A stretch of 58,354 nucleotides of DNA from an uncultured Prevotellaceae bacterium (GTDB lineage Bacteria > Bacteroidota > Bacteroidia > Bacteroidales > Bacteroidaceae), in NCBI GenBank assembly GCA_946186505.1, contig CAMHNI010000017.1, positions 1 through 58,354 of the forward strand. The letters run 5' to 3'. The notes below the pieces were generated by a model. It searched no databases. It was not told where the DNA came from and saw nothing but the letters and a program-made list of their open reading frames with translations. The position numbers and the translations under genes were made by a program. Of the stretch, positions 14,440-22,827 are shown piece after piece; position 1 is the stretch's first letter, and the number at the start of each line of letters is the position of its first letter.

Positions 14440-15522
14440 TTACATAACCATATTAAGTGCATTAACAATTTCCTCGGGCTCGGGAACGATACCACCGAGG
14501 CGGCCGAATTGCTCAACAGGCACAGCACCGTTCACGGCGAGGCGAACGTCCTGCACCATCTGGCCGGCATTGATCTCGACCACGAGGATGCCCTTCTTGG
14601 TCTTGGCCAGCTCGGCAATCTGCTTCGTGGGGAACGGGAACAGCGTGATAGGACGGAACAGGCCTACCTTCACACCCTTCTCACGGGCAATTTCGATAGC
14701 CTTTTCTGACAGGCGGGCGGCAGAACCAAAAGCCACAATGGCGTAGTCGGCATCGTCCATCTGCTGCTGCTCGAAGCGTACCTCGTTCTCCTCAATCTTG
14801 CGGTATTTCTCCTGCAGGGCAAGGTTGCGCTGCTCCATAATCTCAGGCTTCAGCTCCAGTGAGGTGATGACTACACGCTCACGGTTCTTGGGCTTGCCGG
14901 TCGAGGCCCAAGGGCACTGCTTGATGACCTCCTCGTCAGTACGACGGGGCTTGTAAGGCGGCAGCACCACCTTCTCCATCATCTGACCGATGACACCATC
15001 GCTCAGAATCATGGCGGGATTACGATACTTGAAAGCTAATTCAAAGGCCAGGTCAACAAAGTCGGCCATCTCCTGAACGGAGTTGGGAGCCAGCACGATA
15101 ACCTTGTAGTCACCGTTACCGCCACCACGGGTAGCCTGGAAGTAGTCACCCTGAGAGGGCTGAATCGTTCCAAGACCGGGGCCGCCGCGCTGGACGTTCA
15201 CAAACACGCCCGGCACCTCGGCACCGGCCATATAAGTGATACCCTCCTGCATCAGAGCCACACCAGGACTCGAACTGGAGGTCATAGCACGCTTGCCGGC
15301 TCCGGCAGCGCCATAGACCATATAAATCGACGCCAGCTCGCTCTCAGCCTGTACCACCTGCATACCGGTGGTCTCCCAAGGCTTCAGCTCGGCCAGCGTC
15401 TCGATGACTTCACTCTGCGGAGTAATGGGATAGCCGAAATAGCCGTCGCATCCGCAACGAATGGCAGCGTGAGCTATCGCCTCGTTACCCTTCATCAACA
15501 CAACCTCTTTCTCTTCTGCCAT
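14440..15522 (-). CDS. korA: 2-oxoacid:ferredoxin oxidoreductase, alpha subunit (KorA/VorB type)
   Basis: A 360-residue pyrimidine-domain subunit. VVLMKGNEAIAHAAIRCGCD, FGYPITPQSEVIE and MTSSSSPGVALMQEGI are characteristic. RGGPGLGTIQPSQGDYFQ is in the substrate channel. Together with KorB and the ferredoxin KorD it should link amino-acid or TCA-type 2-oxoacids to acyl-CoA and reduced ferredoxin in an anaerobe. Bacteroides orthologues are often named VorB, so branched-chain 2-oxoacids are a possible substrate. It starts 3 bp after the ferredoxin gene stop. Confidence 0.9.
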   Translation of the reverse strand: MAEEKEVVLMKGNEAIAHAAIRCGCDGYFGYPITPQSEVIETLAELKPWETTGMQVVQAESELASIYMVYGAAGAGKRAMTSSSSPGVALMQEGITYMAGAEVPGVFVNVQRGGPGLGTIQPSQGDYFQATRGGGNGDYKVIVLAPNSVQEMADFVDLAFELAFKYRNPAMILSDGVIGQMMEKVVLPPYKPRRTDEEVIKQCPWASTGKPKNRERVVITSLELKPEIMEQRNLALQEKYRKIEENEVRFEQQQMDDADYAIVAFGSAARLSEKAIEIAREKGVKVGLFRPITLFPFPTKQIAELAKTKKGILVVEINAGQMVQDVRLAVNGAVPVEQFGRLGGIVPEPEEIVNALNMVM

Positions 15523-15525
15523 AGC

Positions 15526-15756
15526 TTATTCCTCCACTTTTTTACGATACACGGTGATACACCCGTCGGGGCAGACAATGCCGCACGAGGCACAGCCCAC
15601 ACAGGACTCCTCGTTGGCAGCCTCCACGTAGGGATAGCCGTGCAGATTCACTTTTCCGGCCATAGCGATGACTTTCTGCGGGCAAGCGATGATGCACAAC
15701 TGACATCCCTTGCACCGCTCAGTATCAACCACGATGGCACCCTTCATTTTTGCCAT
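15526..15756 (-). CDS. korD: 2-oxoacid:ferredoxin oxidoreductase, ferredoxin-type subunit
   Basis: A 76-residue protein with two 4Fe-4S binding motifs, CKGCQLCIIACPQKV and CVGCASCGIVCPDGC, each Cx2Cx2Cx3CP. It is the electron-transfer (delta) subunit of the oxidoreductase. It is the first gene of the korDABC operon, with a good promoter at 15796-15826. Confidence 0.93.
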   Translation of the reverse strand: MAKMKGAIVVDTERCKGCQLCIIACPQKVIAMAGKVNLHGYPYVEAANEESCVGCASCGIVCPDGCITVYRKKVEE

Positions 15757-15795
15757 TTTGTCTATAAATTAAAGCACTAATTTCGAAATTGGGTG

Positions 15796-15826
15796 CAAAG
15801 GTACGACTTTTTCCTGAAACAACAAA
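15796..15826 (-). promoter_or_regulatory. Promoter of korDABC
   Basis: Minus strand TTTG (15823-15826) and TACCTTTG (15796-15803) with a 19-bp spacer, 40 bp before the korD start. Confidence 0.7.
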
Positions 15827-15860
15827 ACAAATTCCTCTTTTGTTTTCAAAAGCAGCCTCA

Positions 15861-16805
15861 TCAGATGCCAAGTCCGCCTTCATAACTGGTCTCTACAGCT
15901 TTCGATTGCTGGATGCGGGAATGTGGCGGTACATTGTTGACAACCCAGATGTTGCCACCGATAATGGAGTGGTGGCCAATGGTAATGCGTCCCAGTATGG
16001 AAGCATTCGAGTATATCGTCACATGGTCCTCGATGATGGGGTGTCGCGGTATGTTCAGCATATTGCCGTGCTCATCGTACTTGAAACTCTTGGCTCCTAA
16101 TGTCACACCCTGATAGAGTGTTACATGGTTCCCGATGATGCTGGTCTCGCCGATAACAACACCTGTACCGTGGTCAATTGCGAAATACTCACCTATCTGT
16201 GCCCCTGGATGGATGTCGATACCCGTCTTTGAGTGGGCTTGCTCGGTGATGATACGTGGAATGATGGGGATGGCCATTCGGTGTAGTGCATGGGCAATGC
16301 GATAGTGTGTCATCGTATTAACAACAGGGTAGCTGAAAATCACCTCTCCGTAGGTCTGGGCCGCCGGGTCGTTGTCAAACATGGCTTCTACGTCGGTATA
16401 AAGCAGCCGTTTGATTTCAGGGAGTTCCTCGATAAAGCGCAGGGCAAGTTCCTCGGCTGTCTCTCCGACACCGCCCTGACACTCGACGCAATGTCCGGCT
16501 TCAGGACTATTGCCGTCGTTGGGACATAAGAACTGCAGTCCACAGGCAATCTGGCGGCACAATAGCTCGTATAGCTCTTCCATGTTCACCCCTATGATGT
16601 ACGACCGCATTCGTTCATCGGCTTGCCGTTTGTGGAAGTAGTCGGTAAAGATAATGCTCTTCACCAGCTGGACAATCCGTTTGACTTCCTCTACCGACGG
16701 CAGTGGTGCCCCAGTGGCCGGCATCATGCCGTCCTCTTTCTCGGAGTGGGCGGCCATGATGGCTACATTCCGCTGTAGCACTTTGTTAATGTCTTTCTTT
16801 CCCAT
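15861..16805 (-). CDS. cysE: Serine O-acetyltransferase (EpsC type)
   Basis: A 314-residue acetyltransferase forming O-acetylserine for cysteine synthesis. The N-terminal 150 residues are helical; the C-terminal part is a left-handed beta helix with hexapeptide repeats (GIDIHPGAQIGEYFAIDHGT, GVVIGETSIIGNHVTLYQGV, ASILGRITIGHHSIIGGN). The active-site His/Asp pairs in DIHPGA and AIDHGT are intact. Its length fits the EpsC-like branch rather than the shorter E. coli CysE. It has its own promoter and no cysK next to it. Confidence 0.9.
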   Translation of the reverse strand: MGKKDINKVLQRNVAIMAAHSEKEDGMMPATGAPLPSVEEVKRIVQLVKSIIFTDYFHKRQADERMRSYIIGVNMEELYELLCRQIACGLQFLCPNDGNSPEAGHCVECQGGVGETAEELALRFIEELPEIKRLLYTDVEAMFDNDPAAQTYGEVIFSYPVVNTMTHYRIAHALHRMAIPIIPRIITEQAHSKTGIDIHPGAQIGEYFAIDHGTGVVIGETSIIGNHVTLYQGVTLGAKSFKYDEHGNMLNIPRHPIIEDHVTIYSNASILGRITIGHHSIIGGNIWVVNNVPPHSRIQQSKAVETSYEGGLGI

Positions 16806-16828
16806 GTTACTACATTTTGTTTTGGCTG

Positions 16829-16836
16829 CAAAATTA
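16829..16836 (-). promoter_or_regulatory. -7 box of the serine acetyltransferase gene
   Basis: Minus strand TAATTTTG, 24 bp before the start at 16805. Confidence 0.5.
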
Positions 16837-16942
16837 CGAAATTATTATGAATTCCAATATCTCACCACGGATTATTTTGCCTTTCCTCTCAAGAAATACC
16901 ATCTTTATGGATGTTTTTCTTGTCTAATCCAAAAAAAAATAG

Positions 16943-16950
16943 TACCTTTG
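16943..16950 (+). promoter_or_regulatory. -7 box of the fimbrial-type lipoprotein gene
   Basis: TACCTTTG, 18 bp before the ATG at 16969. It supports a start there and not in the longer open frame, which runs into the divergent acetyltransferase gene. Confidence 0.6.
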
Positions 16951-16968
16951 CCTCCGTTACGAACCAAA

Positions 16969-17946
16969 ATGACAGTTGCTATGTGGAATTGGCGTTTTAG
17001 CAAGAAAGGTACTGCCGGCGTTCTCATGATGTCCGTTGCAGTGAGTTGGCTTCTGACGCTTTCTTCGTGTGAGAAAGCTGTAATGGATGACTTGGATGTG
17101 ACGGAGACTACGGCAAAGGGCAATGTCGTCATCCGTGTCACTAATGTGGAGGCTGGATGGGCATCATCCGACACCCGTGCCCTGGTCAATGTGGCTGAGG
17201 TATGTAGCCGCCTGTGTTTTGCCGTCTATCAGGATGGGAATCGCAAGAGCTACAAGAACCAGGCGGTGGCTGACAGCGATTTCGGAACATTCTCGCTACA
17301 ACTTGAGGAAGGCATCTACCAGATACTGGTGTTAGCTCATAGCGGGAATGCCAACCCTGCAACCACCAATCCCGCAAAATTGCAGTTCACCAATCCGGAC
17401 AGCTCCAAGGGGACAGGATTTACCGACACCTTCTTTTATTATGGCGACCTAATAGTCGGAGACGAAGGAACGCAGCTTGATATCAGCATGAAACGTGCTA
17501 CGGCTATGTTCCGTCTGGTGACGACCGATGTGAAGCCAGCTGCCGTGAAGAAATTCCAGTTCTATTATGAAGGCGGCAGCGGGGCACTTGATGCCACTAC
17601 AGGCTTGGGCTGCATCGATTCCAAGCAGTCGGTCTTTGTGACCACTGGAGATGAACTGACAGGAAAGACACTTCAGTTCGATATGTTCACTTTCCTGCAT
17701 GCGGAAGAAGACGAGGTGACTTTCACGGTGAAGGCATTTAGCGCCAATGAGTCTATTCTTTACGAGAAGGAGTTTTCTGGCGTTTCCATGCAGCGTAACT
17801 GCATTACCCGCTATACAGGCGATTTCTTCACCAATGGAGGTGTCATAGAACCTGACGAGCCTGATACCCCGCAGCCAGACAAGCCGTCGGCTGTGACCGT
17901 CATGGTAGATCCTGAATGGGGTGGTGTGTTTGATTTTACCTTTTGA
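16969..17946 (+). CDS. FimB/Mfa2-like lipoprotein
   Basis: A 325-residue exported lipoprotein. From the start at 16969 (an alternative ATG is at 16981) a signal peptide ends in the lipobox LTLSSC. Two beta-rich domains follow, with [20 protein letters not shown] and the [11 protein letters not shown] region at the place where FimB/Mfa2 fimbrial anchor proteins have their first domain, and a second-domain start at [17 protein letters not shown]. The C-terminal strand [17 protein letters not shown] may complete a domain. FimB/Mfa2 proteins anchor and limit type V fimbriae, but no FimA-like shaft gene is nearby. A carbohydrate-related surface lipoprotein of the same fold is possible. proA follows 19 bp later. 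Confidence 0.55.
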   Translation: MTVAMWNWRFSKKGTAGVLMMSVAVSWLLTLSSCEKAVMDDLDVTETTAKGNVVIRVTNVEAGWASSDTRALVNVAEVCSRLCFAVYQDGNRKSYKNQAVADSDFGTFSLQLEEGIYQILVLAHSGNANPATTNPAKLQFTNPDSSKGTGFTDTFFYYGDLIVGDEGTQLDISMKRATAMFRLVTTDVKPAAVKKFQFYYEGGSGALDATTGLGCIDSKQSVFVTTGDELTGKTLQFDMFTFLHAEEDEVTFTVKAFSANESILYEKEFSGVSMQRNCITRYTGDFFTNGGVIEPDEPDTPQPDKPSAVTVMVDPEWGGVFDFTF

Positions 17947-17965
17947 TTATATAAATCAAAGACGA

Positions 17966-19231
17966 ATGAAAGAGAATAACATATTCAGCCGGGTGAAACA
18001 GGCCAGTAAGAGTCTGGCCTTGTTGACGGACAGTCAGCGTAATGAAATCCTGTTGGCATTGGCTGATGCCATCATTGAAAAACAGGACAGGATTCTTGAA
18101 GCCAACGAACGAGACCTGGCCAAGATGGACAAGGCCAATCCGCTGTACGACCGCCTGCAACTGACGGCAGCCCGTCTGGAAGGCATTGCCGGCGATATGC
18201 GCAACGTGGCCACCCTGCCTTCACCCTTAGGACACATCACAAAGCAGAAGACACTTGCCAACGGTCTGCGTCTGTGTCGTGTCAGTGTGCCTTTTGGCGT
18301 TATCGGTATGATCTACGAGGCGCGTCCAAACGTTACTTATGACGTCTTTTCCTTGTGTTTCAAGAGTGGTAATGCCTGTGTACTGAAAGGCGGACACGAC
18401 GCTGTCGCCTCAAATGAGGAAGGTGTGGCCGTCATCCATGAGGTGCTTGCGCGATATGGGGTGAATCCCGATGTGGTGACACTGTTGCCTGCCACCCATG
18501 AGGCCACCGGCGAGATGCTGAATGCGGTGGGCTATGTCGATTTGTGCATTCCCCGTGGTGGGCGCAAACTTATTGACTTTGTACGCGATACAGCACGGAT
18601 TCCCGTCATTGAGACCGGTGCCGGTGTCGTCAATACCTATTTTGATAAAGACGGCGATTTGGAGATGGGGCGTGCCATTGTCAATAATGCCAAGACACGC
18701 CGCGTCAGCGTCTGCAATGCGCTCGACTGCCTGCTGGTACACGAAAGCCGTTTGCAGGATCTGCCTGAGCTTGTGGCACTCCTGTTGGAGCATACACCAC
18801 CTGTGACGCTCTACTGTGACGAGGCAGCTTTCTCTGCTATTTCCGGTTCTTCGATTTTTGCCCTTCACTCATCTCTTGTCCAGCATGCTAAGGAAGATTC
18901 GTTCGGAACGGAGTTTATGGATTATAAGTTAGCTGTCAAGACAGTTGCTTCGCTGGACGAGGCCCTGGAGCATATCGATGAGAACGGCAGTGGACACAGC
19001 GAGGCAATCATCACTCAAAACGAGGCTGCAGCCCGTCGGTTCCAGTCTCATGTTGATGCTGCCTGTGTCTATTGGAACGCCCCGACATCGTTTACCGACG
19101 GTGCCCAGTTCGGGCTTGGTGCCGAGATAGGTATCTCTACTCAGAAACTCGGACCACGTGGTCCGATGGCCTTGGAGGAGATAACCACCTACAAATGGCT
19201 TATTGAGGGCGAAGGACAGACGCGGCCTTAA
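17966..19231 (+). CDS. proA: Glutamate-5-semialdehyde dehydrogenase
   Basis: A 421-residue enzyme reducing gamma-glutamyl phosphate in proline synthesis. The start at 17966 ([18 protein letters not shown]) matches the family; the open frame runs further into the preceding gene. The catalytic Cys is in [17 protein letters not shown], and [16 protein letters not shown] and [20 protein letters not shown] are conserved. No proB gene is next to it. It follows the FimB-like gene by 19 bp on the same strand with no visible promoter, so it may be read from the lipoprotein promoter. It converges on the NUDIX gene with no gap. Confidence 0.95.
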   Translation: MKENNIFSRVKQASKSLALLTDSQRNEILLALADAIIEKQDRILEANERDLAKMDKANPLYDRLQLTAARLEGIAGDMRNVATLPSPLGHITKQKTLANGLRLCRVSVPFGVIGMIYEARPNVTYDVFSLCFKSGNACVLKGGHDAVASNEEGVAVIHEVLARYGVNPDVVTLLPATHEATGEMLNAVGYVDLCIPRGGRKLIDFVRDTARIPVIETGAGVVNTYFDKDGDLEMGRAIVNNAKTRRVSVCNALDCLLVHESRLQDLPELVALLLEHTPPVTLYCDEAAFSAISGSSIFALHSSLVQHAKEDSFGTEFMDYKLAVKTVASLDEALEHIDENGSGHSEAIITQNEAAARRFQSHVDAACVYWNAPTSFTDGAQFGLGAEIGISTQKLGPRGPMALEEITTYKWLIEGEGQTRP

Positions 19232-19768
19232 TTAATACTTTTCCCACAGGCGTTCGGCGAGGAAACGCCTTATGCCCCGGCGGATAGACAGCAGTCCAAA
19301 GTCCTCCGGGTTTACCTCTTCAATAGGAATCCAGTGGGCGTCGGTGGCATCGTCGTTTCCTACAGGGTTGATATCGTTTGGCACGCGAATCAGATAGTCG
19401 CTGTCAATGGTGTAGATGAGCATGTCGCTATACACATACTCGTTCGGTGTGGAAAAAAGGTACGTGATTTCGTCGACTTCCAACCCCGTTTCCTCCAGAA
19501 CCTCGCGGCGCATACCCTGCTCAATGTCTTCGCCTATATCGACGAAGCCGCCGGGCAGGTCAAGGGTGCCTTTCGACGGTTCCTTGGCACGGCGCACCAC
19601 AAGCAGTTCATGGCGTCCATTCATGATGAAGGCCGCTGTTGCCGATGACGGATTGGCGTAATATACAAAGCCGCAGTCGGAACACTGTTTGCTCTTGAAG
19701 TTGTGCTCTTCCCAGTTTGCACTCCCACAGACAGGGCAATATTTGAATTTGTCTAACGGATGTCCCAT
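19232..19768 (-). CDS. NUDIX hydrolase with N-terminal zinc ribbon
   Basis: A 178-residue protein. A zinc ribbon (CPVC at about 11-14, CSDCGFVYY at about 30) precedes a NUDIX domain with the complete box GGFVDIGED...REVLEETGLEVD. The zinc ribbon and the FVYYANPSSATAAFI linker are like those of NADH pyrophosphatase NudC, but the protein is shorter than NudC. It probably hydrolyses a nucleoside diphosphate derivative; the substrate is unknown. It is transcribed divergently from the esterase with overlapping promoter regions. Confidence 0.85.
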   Translation of the reverse strand: MGHPLDKFKYCPVCGSANWEEHNFKSKQCSDCGFVYYANPSSATAAFIMNGRHELLVVRRAKEPSKGTLDLPGGFVDIGEDIEQGMRREVLEETGLEVDEITYLFSTPNEYVYSDMLIYTIDSDYLIRVPNDINPVGNDDATDAHWIPIEEVNPEDFGLLSIRRGIRRFLAERLWEKY

Positions 19769-19792
19769 TTTTAGAAATAGTTTTCTGTTTTG

Positions 19793-19825
19793 TTTGCAAA
19801 GTTATCATTTTTTTTCGTACCTTTG
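19793..19825 (+). promoter_or_regulatory. Promoter of the esterase gene
   Basis: TTTG (19793-19796) and TACCTTTG (19818-19825), spacer 21 bp. Its -33 box overlaps the divergent NUDIX -7 box, so the two genes may compete for polymerase. Confidence 0.65.
19797..19804 (-). promoter_or_regulatory. -7 box of the NUDIX gene
   Basis: Minus strand TAACTTTG, 28 bp before the start at 19768. Confidence 0.5.
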
Positions 19826-19846
19826 CACGCAAATACCGTAAATATT

Positions 19847-20677
19847 ATGAGAAAGATACAAATACTACTGTTTTTGACCGTAATGACATTCATGGCAACG
19901 GCAGCCGCAGCCAAAATTGACGGCAAAGTGATGAACTTGTGGCCTGAAGGGGCACCCAACACCAACGGAAACCCTACCGACACAGCCAAGGTGACTGTGT
20001 TCCTGCCCGACGAGAAACGTGCTACGGGACGTGCTGTGGTCATTTGTCCGGGAGGCGGTTACACCCATCTGGCCATGCAACATGAGGGCACTGACTGGGC
20101 ATCGTTTTTCACAAATCAGGGCATTGCGGTTGTTGTATTGAAGTATCGTATGCCGCGTGGCAACTGTGAGGTACCTGTCAGCGATGCCGAGGAGGCCATC
20201 CGTCTGGTGCGCCGCAATGCTGCCCAATGGCACATTAACCCCGACCAGGTTGGTATCATGGGCTCGTCGGCCGGAGGCCATCTTGCCTCCACCGTTGCTA
20301 CCCATTCGCAGGGTGACGCAGCTCCCTGCTTCCAGATTCTCTTCTATCCGGTCATTACGATGGATCCGGCATTCACCCATCGTGGTTCGCACGACAACTT
20401 ATTAGGCAAGGACCCGAAGAAAAAGATGGAACGCGAATACAGCAGTGAACTACAGGTTACCCGTGTCACTCCTCGTGCCTTCATTGCCTTGAGTGATGAC
20501 GACCATGCCGTCTTGCCGACAAATGGTGTGACCTACTATCAAGAGTTGTTCCGTCATGATGTTCCAGCTACGCTGCATGTCTATCCCAGCGGCGGACATG
20601 GCTGGGGCTATCGTGAGTCGTTTTCCTACCACATTGAGATGGTGCTCGACTTGAAAGCCTGGTTGCAGAGTTTCTAA
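19847..20677 (+). CDS. Secreted alpha/beta hydrolase (carbohydrate-esterase-like)
   Basis: A 276-residue hydrolase. The start at 19847 gives a signal peptide (MRKIQILLFLTVMTFMATAA). The oxyanion-hole motif VICPGGGYTHLAMQHEG, nucleophile GSSAGGHLAS (about residue 143), acid in ALSDDDHAVLP and His in YPSGGHGWG form a full catalytic triad. Proteins of this form in Prevotella act as acetylxylan or feruloyl-type esterases, removing acyl groups from plant polysaccharides. The exact substrate is not readable. It overlaps the convergent purN stop by 4 bp. Confidence 0.85.
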   Translation: MRKIQILLFLTVMTFMATAAAAKIDGKVMNLWPEGAPNTNGNPTDTAKVTVFLPDEKRATGRAVVICPGGGYTHLAMQHEGTDWASFFTNQGIAVVVLKYRMPRGNCEVPVSDAEEAIRLVRRNAAQWHINPDQVGIMGSSAGGHLASTVATHSQGDAAPCFQILFYPVITMDPAFTHRGSHDNLLGKDPKKKMEREYSSELQVTRVTPRAFIALSDDDHAVLPTNGVTYYQELFRHDVPATLHVYPSGGHGWGYRESFSYHIEMVLDLKAWLQSF

Positions 20678-21261
20678 TTTGATACGAAAGTGTCGGCAAG
20701 TACCCGCTCGATGACCTGCGGGAAGTATTGCATCTCTAACTGGTGCTCCTTTTCGGCAATGTCATCGGCAGTGTCGTCGGGACTGAGCGCACAGCGGTAC
20801 TGAGCGATAATCTCGCCGCCATCGCAGACGGGTGTCACCCAGTGGACGGTCATGCCCGTTTCCGTTTCACCGGCAGCCTTGACTGCTTCATGGACGTGGT
20901 GCCCCCACATTCCCTTGCCGCCGTATTTGGGCAGCAGGGCCGGGTGCAGGTTGACAATACGGCGGGGGAAGGCTTCGATGAGATAGTCAGGAACCAGTGG
21001 AAGAAAGCCGGCCAGCACGATAAAGTGGATGTTGTACTGACGCAACAGCGGCAACATCACCTGAGGGTCGCCAAGTTGTGCCTTCGGAGCGACGGCAGTG
21101 GGAACGCCGAGCCGCTCGGCACGCACCAGAGCCAAGGCATCGGCCTTGTTGCTGACCACCAACGAACAGCAGACGTGGGGGCTGTCTTTGAAATAGCGTA
21201 TGAGGTTTTCGCAGTTGGTACCGCCGCCCGACACGAAGATAGCTATATTGATTTTCTCCAT
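20674..21261 (-). CDS. purN: Phosphoribosylglycinamide formyltransferase
   Basis: A 195-residue enzyme transferring a formyl group from 10-formyl-THF to GAR in purine synthesis. The phosphate loop VSGGGTNCENLIRYF starts the protein. The catalytic stretch RIVNLHPALLPKYGGKGMWG carries Asn and His, and the Asp is in TPVCDGGEII. Normal length. It is the last gene of the dacB-serB-mutY-bcp-purN run, 4 bp after bcp. Confidence 0.95.
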   Translation of the reverse strand: MEKINIAIFVSGGGTNCENLIRYFKDSPHVCCSLVVSNKADALALVRAERLGVPTAVAPKAQLGDPQVMLPLLRQYNIHFIVLAGFLPLVPDYLIEAFPRRIVNLHPALLPKYGGKGMWGHHVHEAVKAAGETETGMTVHWVTPVCDGGEIIAQYRCALSPDDTADDIAEKEHQLEMQYFPQVIERVLADTFVSN

Positions 21262-21265
21262 GGTC

Positions 21266-21715
21266 TTACTTCATGATTTGTGCTGCGTGGTCCTTGGTCT
21301 TCACTTCCTTGGGCAGCATGATGCGCTCCACGGTGCCGTCTTCACCTATGATGAAGGTGGTGCGGAAGGTGCCCATGTATTTGCGGCCGTACATCGACTT
21401 CTCTCCCCATGTGCCGAACAGCTCGGAGAGCTTCATCTCTGTGTCGGCGATGAGGTGGAACGGCAGTTCATTCTTGGCAATGAACTTCTGGTGCGATTTC
21501 TCGTCCTGCACGCTGACGCCGAGCACATCGTAGCCTTGCGCCTTGAGGGCGTCGTAGTTGTCACGCAGGTTGCAGGCCTGGGCGGTACAGCCGCTGGTCA
21601 TGTCCTTGGGGTAGAAATATAGTACTAATTTCTTGCCGGCGTAGTCACTCAGCTTAATCTCGTTACCGTTTTCGTCTCTGCCCAGGATTTCGGGCGCTTT
21701 GTCTCCAATGTTCAT
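21266..21715 (-). CDS. bcp: Thioredoxin-dependent thiol peroxidase (Bcp/PrxQ)
   Basis: A 149-residue peroxiredoxin that reduces hydroperoxides. The peroxidatic and resolving cysteines sit as C-x4-C in TSGCTAQACNLRD (about 44-50), the PrxQ arrangement. FYPKDMTSGC and the SDYAGKKLVLYF strand are typical. It lies between mutY and purN, 7 and 4 bp apart. Pairing an oxidative-damage repair enzyme with a peroxidase makes sense in an anaerobe. Confidence 0.95.
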   Translation of the reverse strand: MNIGDKAPEILGRDENGNEIKLSDYAGKKLVLYFYPKDMTSGCTAQACNLRDNYDALKAQGYDVLGVSVQDEKSHQKFIAKNELPFHLIADTEMKLSELFGTWGEKSMYGRKYMGTFRTTFIIGEDGTVERIMLPKEVKTKDHAAQIMK

Positions 21716-21722
21716 AGTTATT

Positions 21723-22718
21723 TTATTTTAATTGTTCTAATAGTAATTCTATCAGGCGGGGCACGCCGTACTGTTCGATGTCCTGCTCCCGAATCCAGAA
21801 ATAGTCGGCGGGCAGTGGCGGCCGTTCGTCGGTCTCCCAAAGGTAGAAGTCGGCGAAGAGGACACGGTGGGTCAGGACGTGCTTTTGGTTCCGACGCAAC
21901 AGGATTGCACCGCAGGGTGGCTCTGTGGTGAGCCACGGCTCGTAGAGCCCCTGCCAGATGTCTCCTACGGGGCGGCGGTGGATGGCTGTCATACCTTTGC
22001 ACCTTATATAGATATAGGTGAAGTGACGTTCCTTGACCTTGAGCGTCTTTAGCTTGACGGGGAGAGCGGCGACGCGGCTCTCACGGAAGGCGACACAGGA
22101 TTCCATCAGCGGACAGGTCTCACAGTGGGGAGACTGGGGGGTGCAGACAGTGGCACCGAAGTCCATGATGGCCTGGTTGTAGGTAGCGGCAACACCGTTG
22201 CACTGCGGCCGTTCGGGGAGAAGGGCCTGCGCCAGGGTGGCGAACTCTTTCTTGCCCTCGGTGGTGTTAATGGGTGTGGCAATGCCGAAGTGGCGACTGA
22301 GTACGCGATATACATTGCCATCGACGACAGCAACGGGTAGGTCAAAAGCTATGGAGCCGATGGCTGCAGCAGTATAGTCGCCCACGCCCTTCAGGGCCTT
22401 CAGTCTGGCGAAGGTGGTGGGGAAACCGCCATCCGCAACGATCTGGTGAGCGGCAGCGAGGAGGTTGCGGGCGCGGCTGTAGTAGCCCAGCCCCTGCCAT
22501 TCTCGCAGCACTTCGTCCTCGGTGGCAGCGGCGAGGTCGGCAACCGTCGGCCAGCGACGCATGAAACGTTCCCAATAGGCCCATCCCTGCTTCACTTGTG
22601 TCTGCTGGAGGATAATCTCCGACAGCCAGATGGCGTACGGGTCGCGCGTCTGCCGCCAGGGCAGCTCACGGCCGTTCTCGCGGAACCAGTGGAGGAGTGC
22701 TGTTGTAAAATCGTTCAT
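21723..22718 (-). CDS. mutY: A/G-specific adenine glycosylase
   Basis: A 331-residue DNA repair enzyme that removes adenine mispaired with 8-oxoguanine. It has the N-terminal ELPWRQTRDPYAIWLSEI start, the QQTQV motif, the helix-hairpin-helix LKALKGVGDYTAAAIGSIAF with the catalytic Asp in VVDGNVYRVLSR, and four cysteines of the 4Fe-4S cluster (CTPQSPHCETCPLMESC). The C-terminal NUDIX-like 8-oxoG domain follows. Its start is 109 bp after the serB stop, a gap filled by an inverted repeat (22738-22826). Confidence 0.96.
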   Translation of the reverse strand: MNDFTTALLHWFRENGRELPWRQTRDPYAIWLSEIILQQTQVKQGWAYWERFMRRWPTVADLAAATEDEVLREWQGLGYYSRARNLLAAAHQIVADGGFPTTFARLKALKGVGDYTAAAIGSIAFDLPVAVVDGNVYRVLSRHFGIATPINTTEGKKEFATLAQALLPERPQCNGVAATYNQAIMDFGATVCTPQSPHCETCPLMESCVAFRESRVAALPVKLKTLKVKERHFTYIYIRCKGMTAIHRRPVGDIWQGLYEPWLTTEPPCGAILLRRNQKHVLTHRVLFADFYLWETDERPPLPADYFWIREQDIEQYGVPRLIELLLEQLK

Positions 22719-22737
22719 ACTACTTCGATTCGTTTTG

Positions 22738-22826
22738 TTGGCATCGGACTTAACGGACGGGTGCGAACTGTTTGATGTTACTCTTCGGAAAGTAAGTTCG
22801 TGTAAGTCCGTTTAGTCCGATGCCAA
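22738..22826. repeat. Inverted repeat of the GCATCGGAC/GTCCG family
   Basis: The arms 22738-22758 and 22806-22826 (TTGGCATCGGACTT.. and its complement) match over 21 bp with one mismatch. Inner pairings (CGAACT/AGTTCG, TTACT/AGTAA) extend the fold. The arms are the same sequence that is repeated many times at 38331-39231. It lies between serB and mutY, ending 1 bp from the serB stop, and may act as an attenuator or terminator inside the run. Confidence 0.75.
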
Positions 22827-22827
22827 A

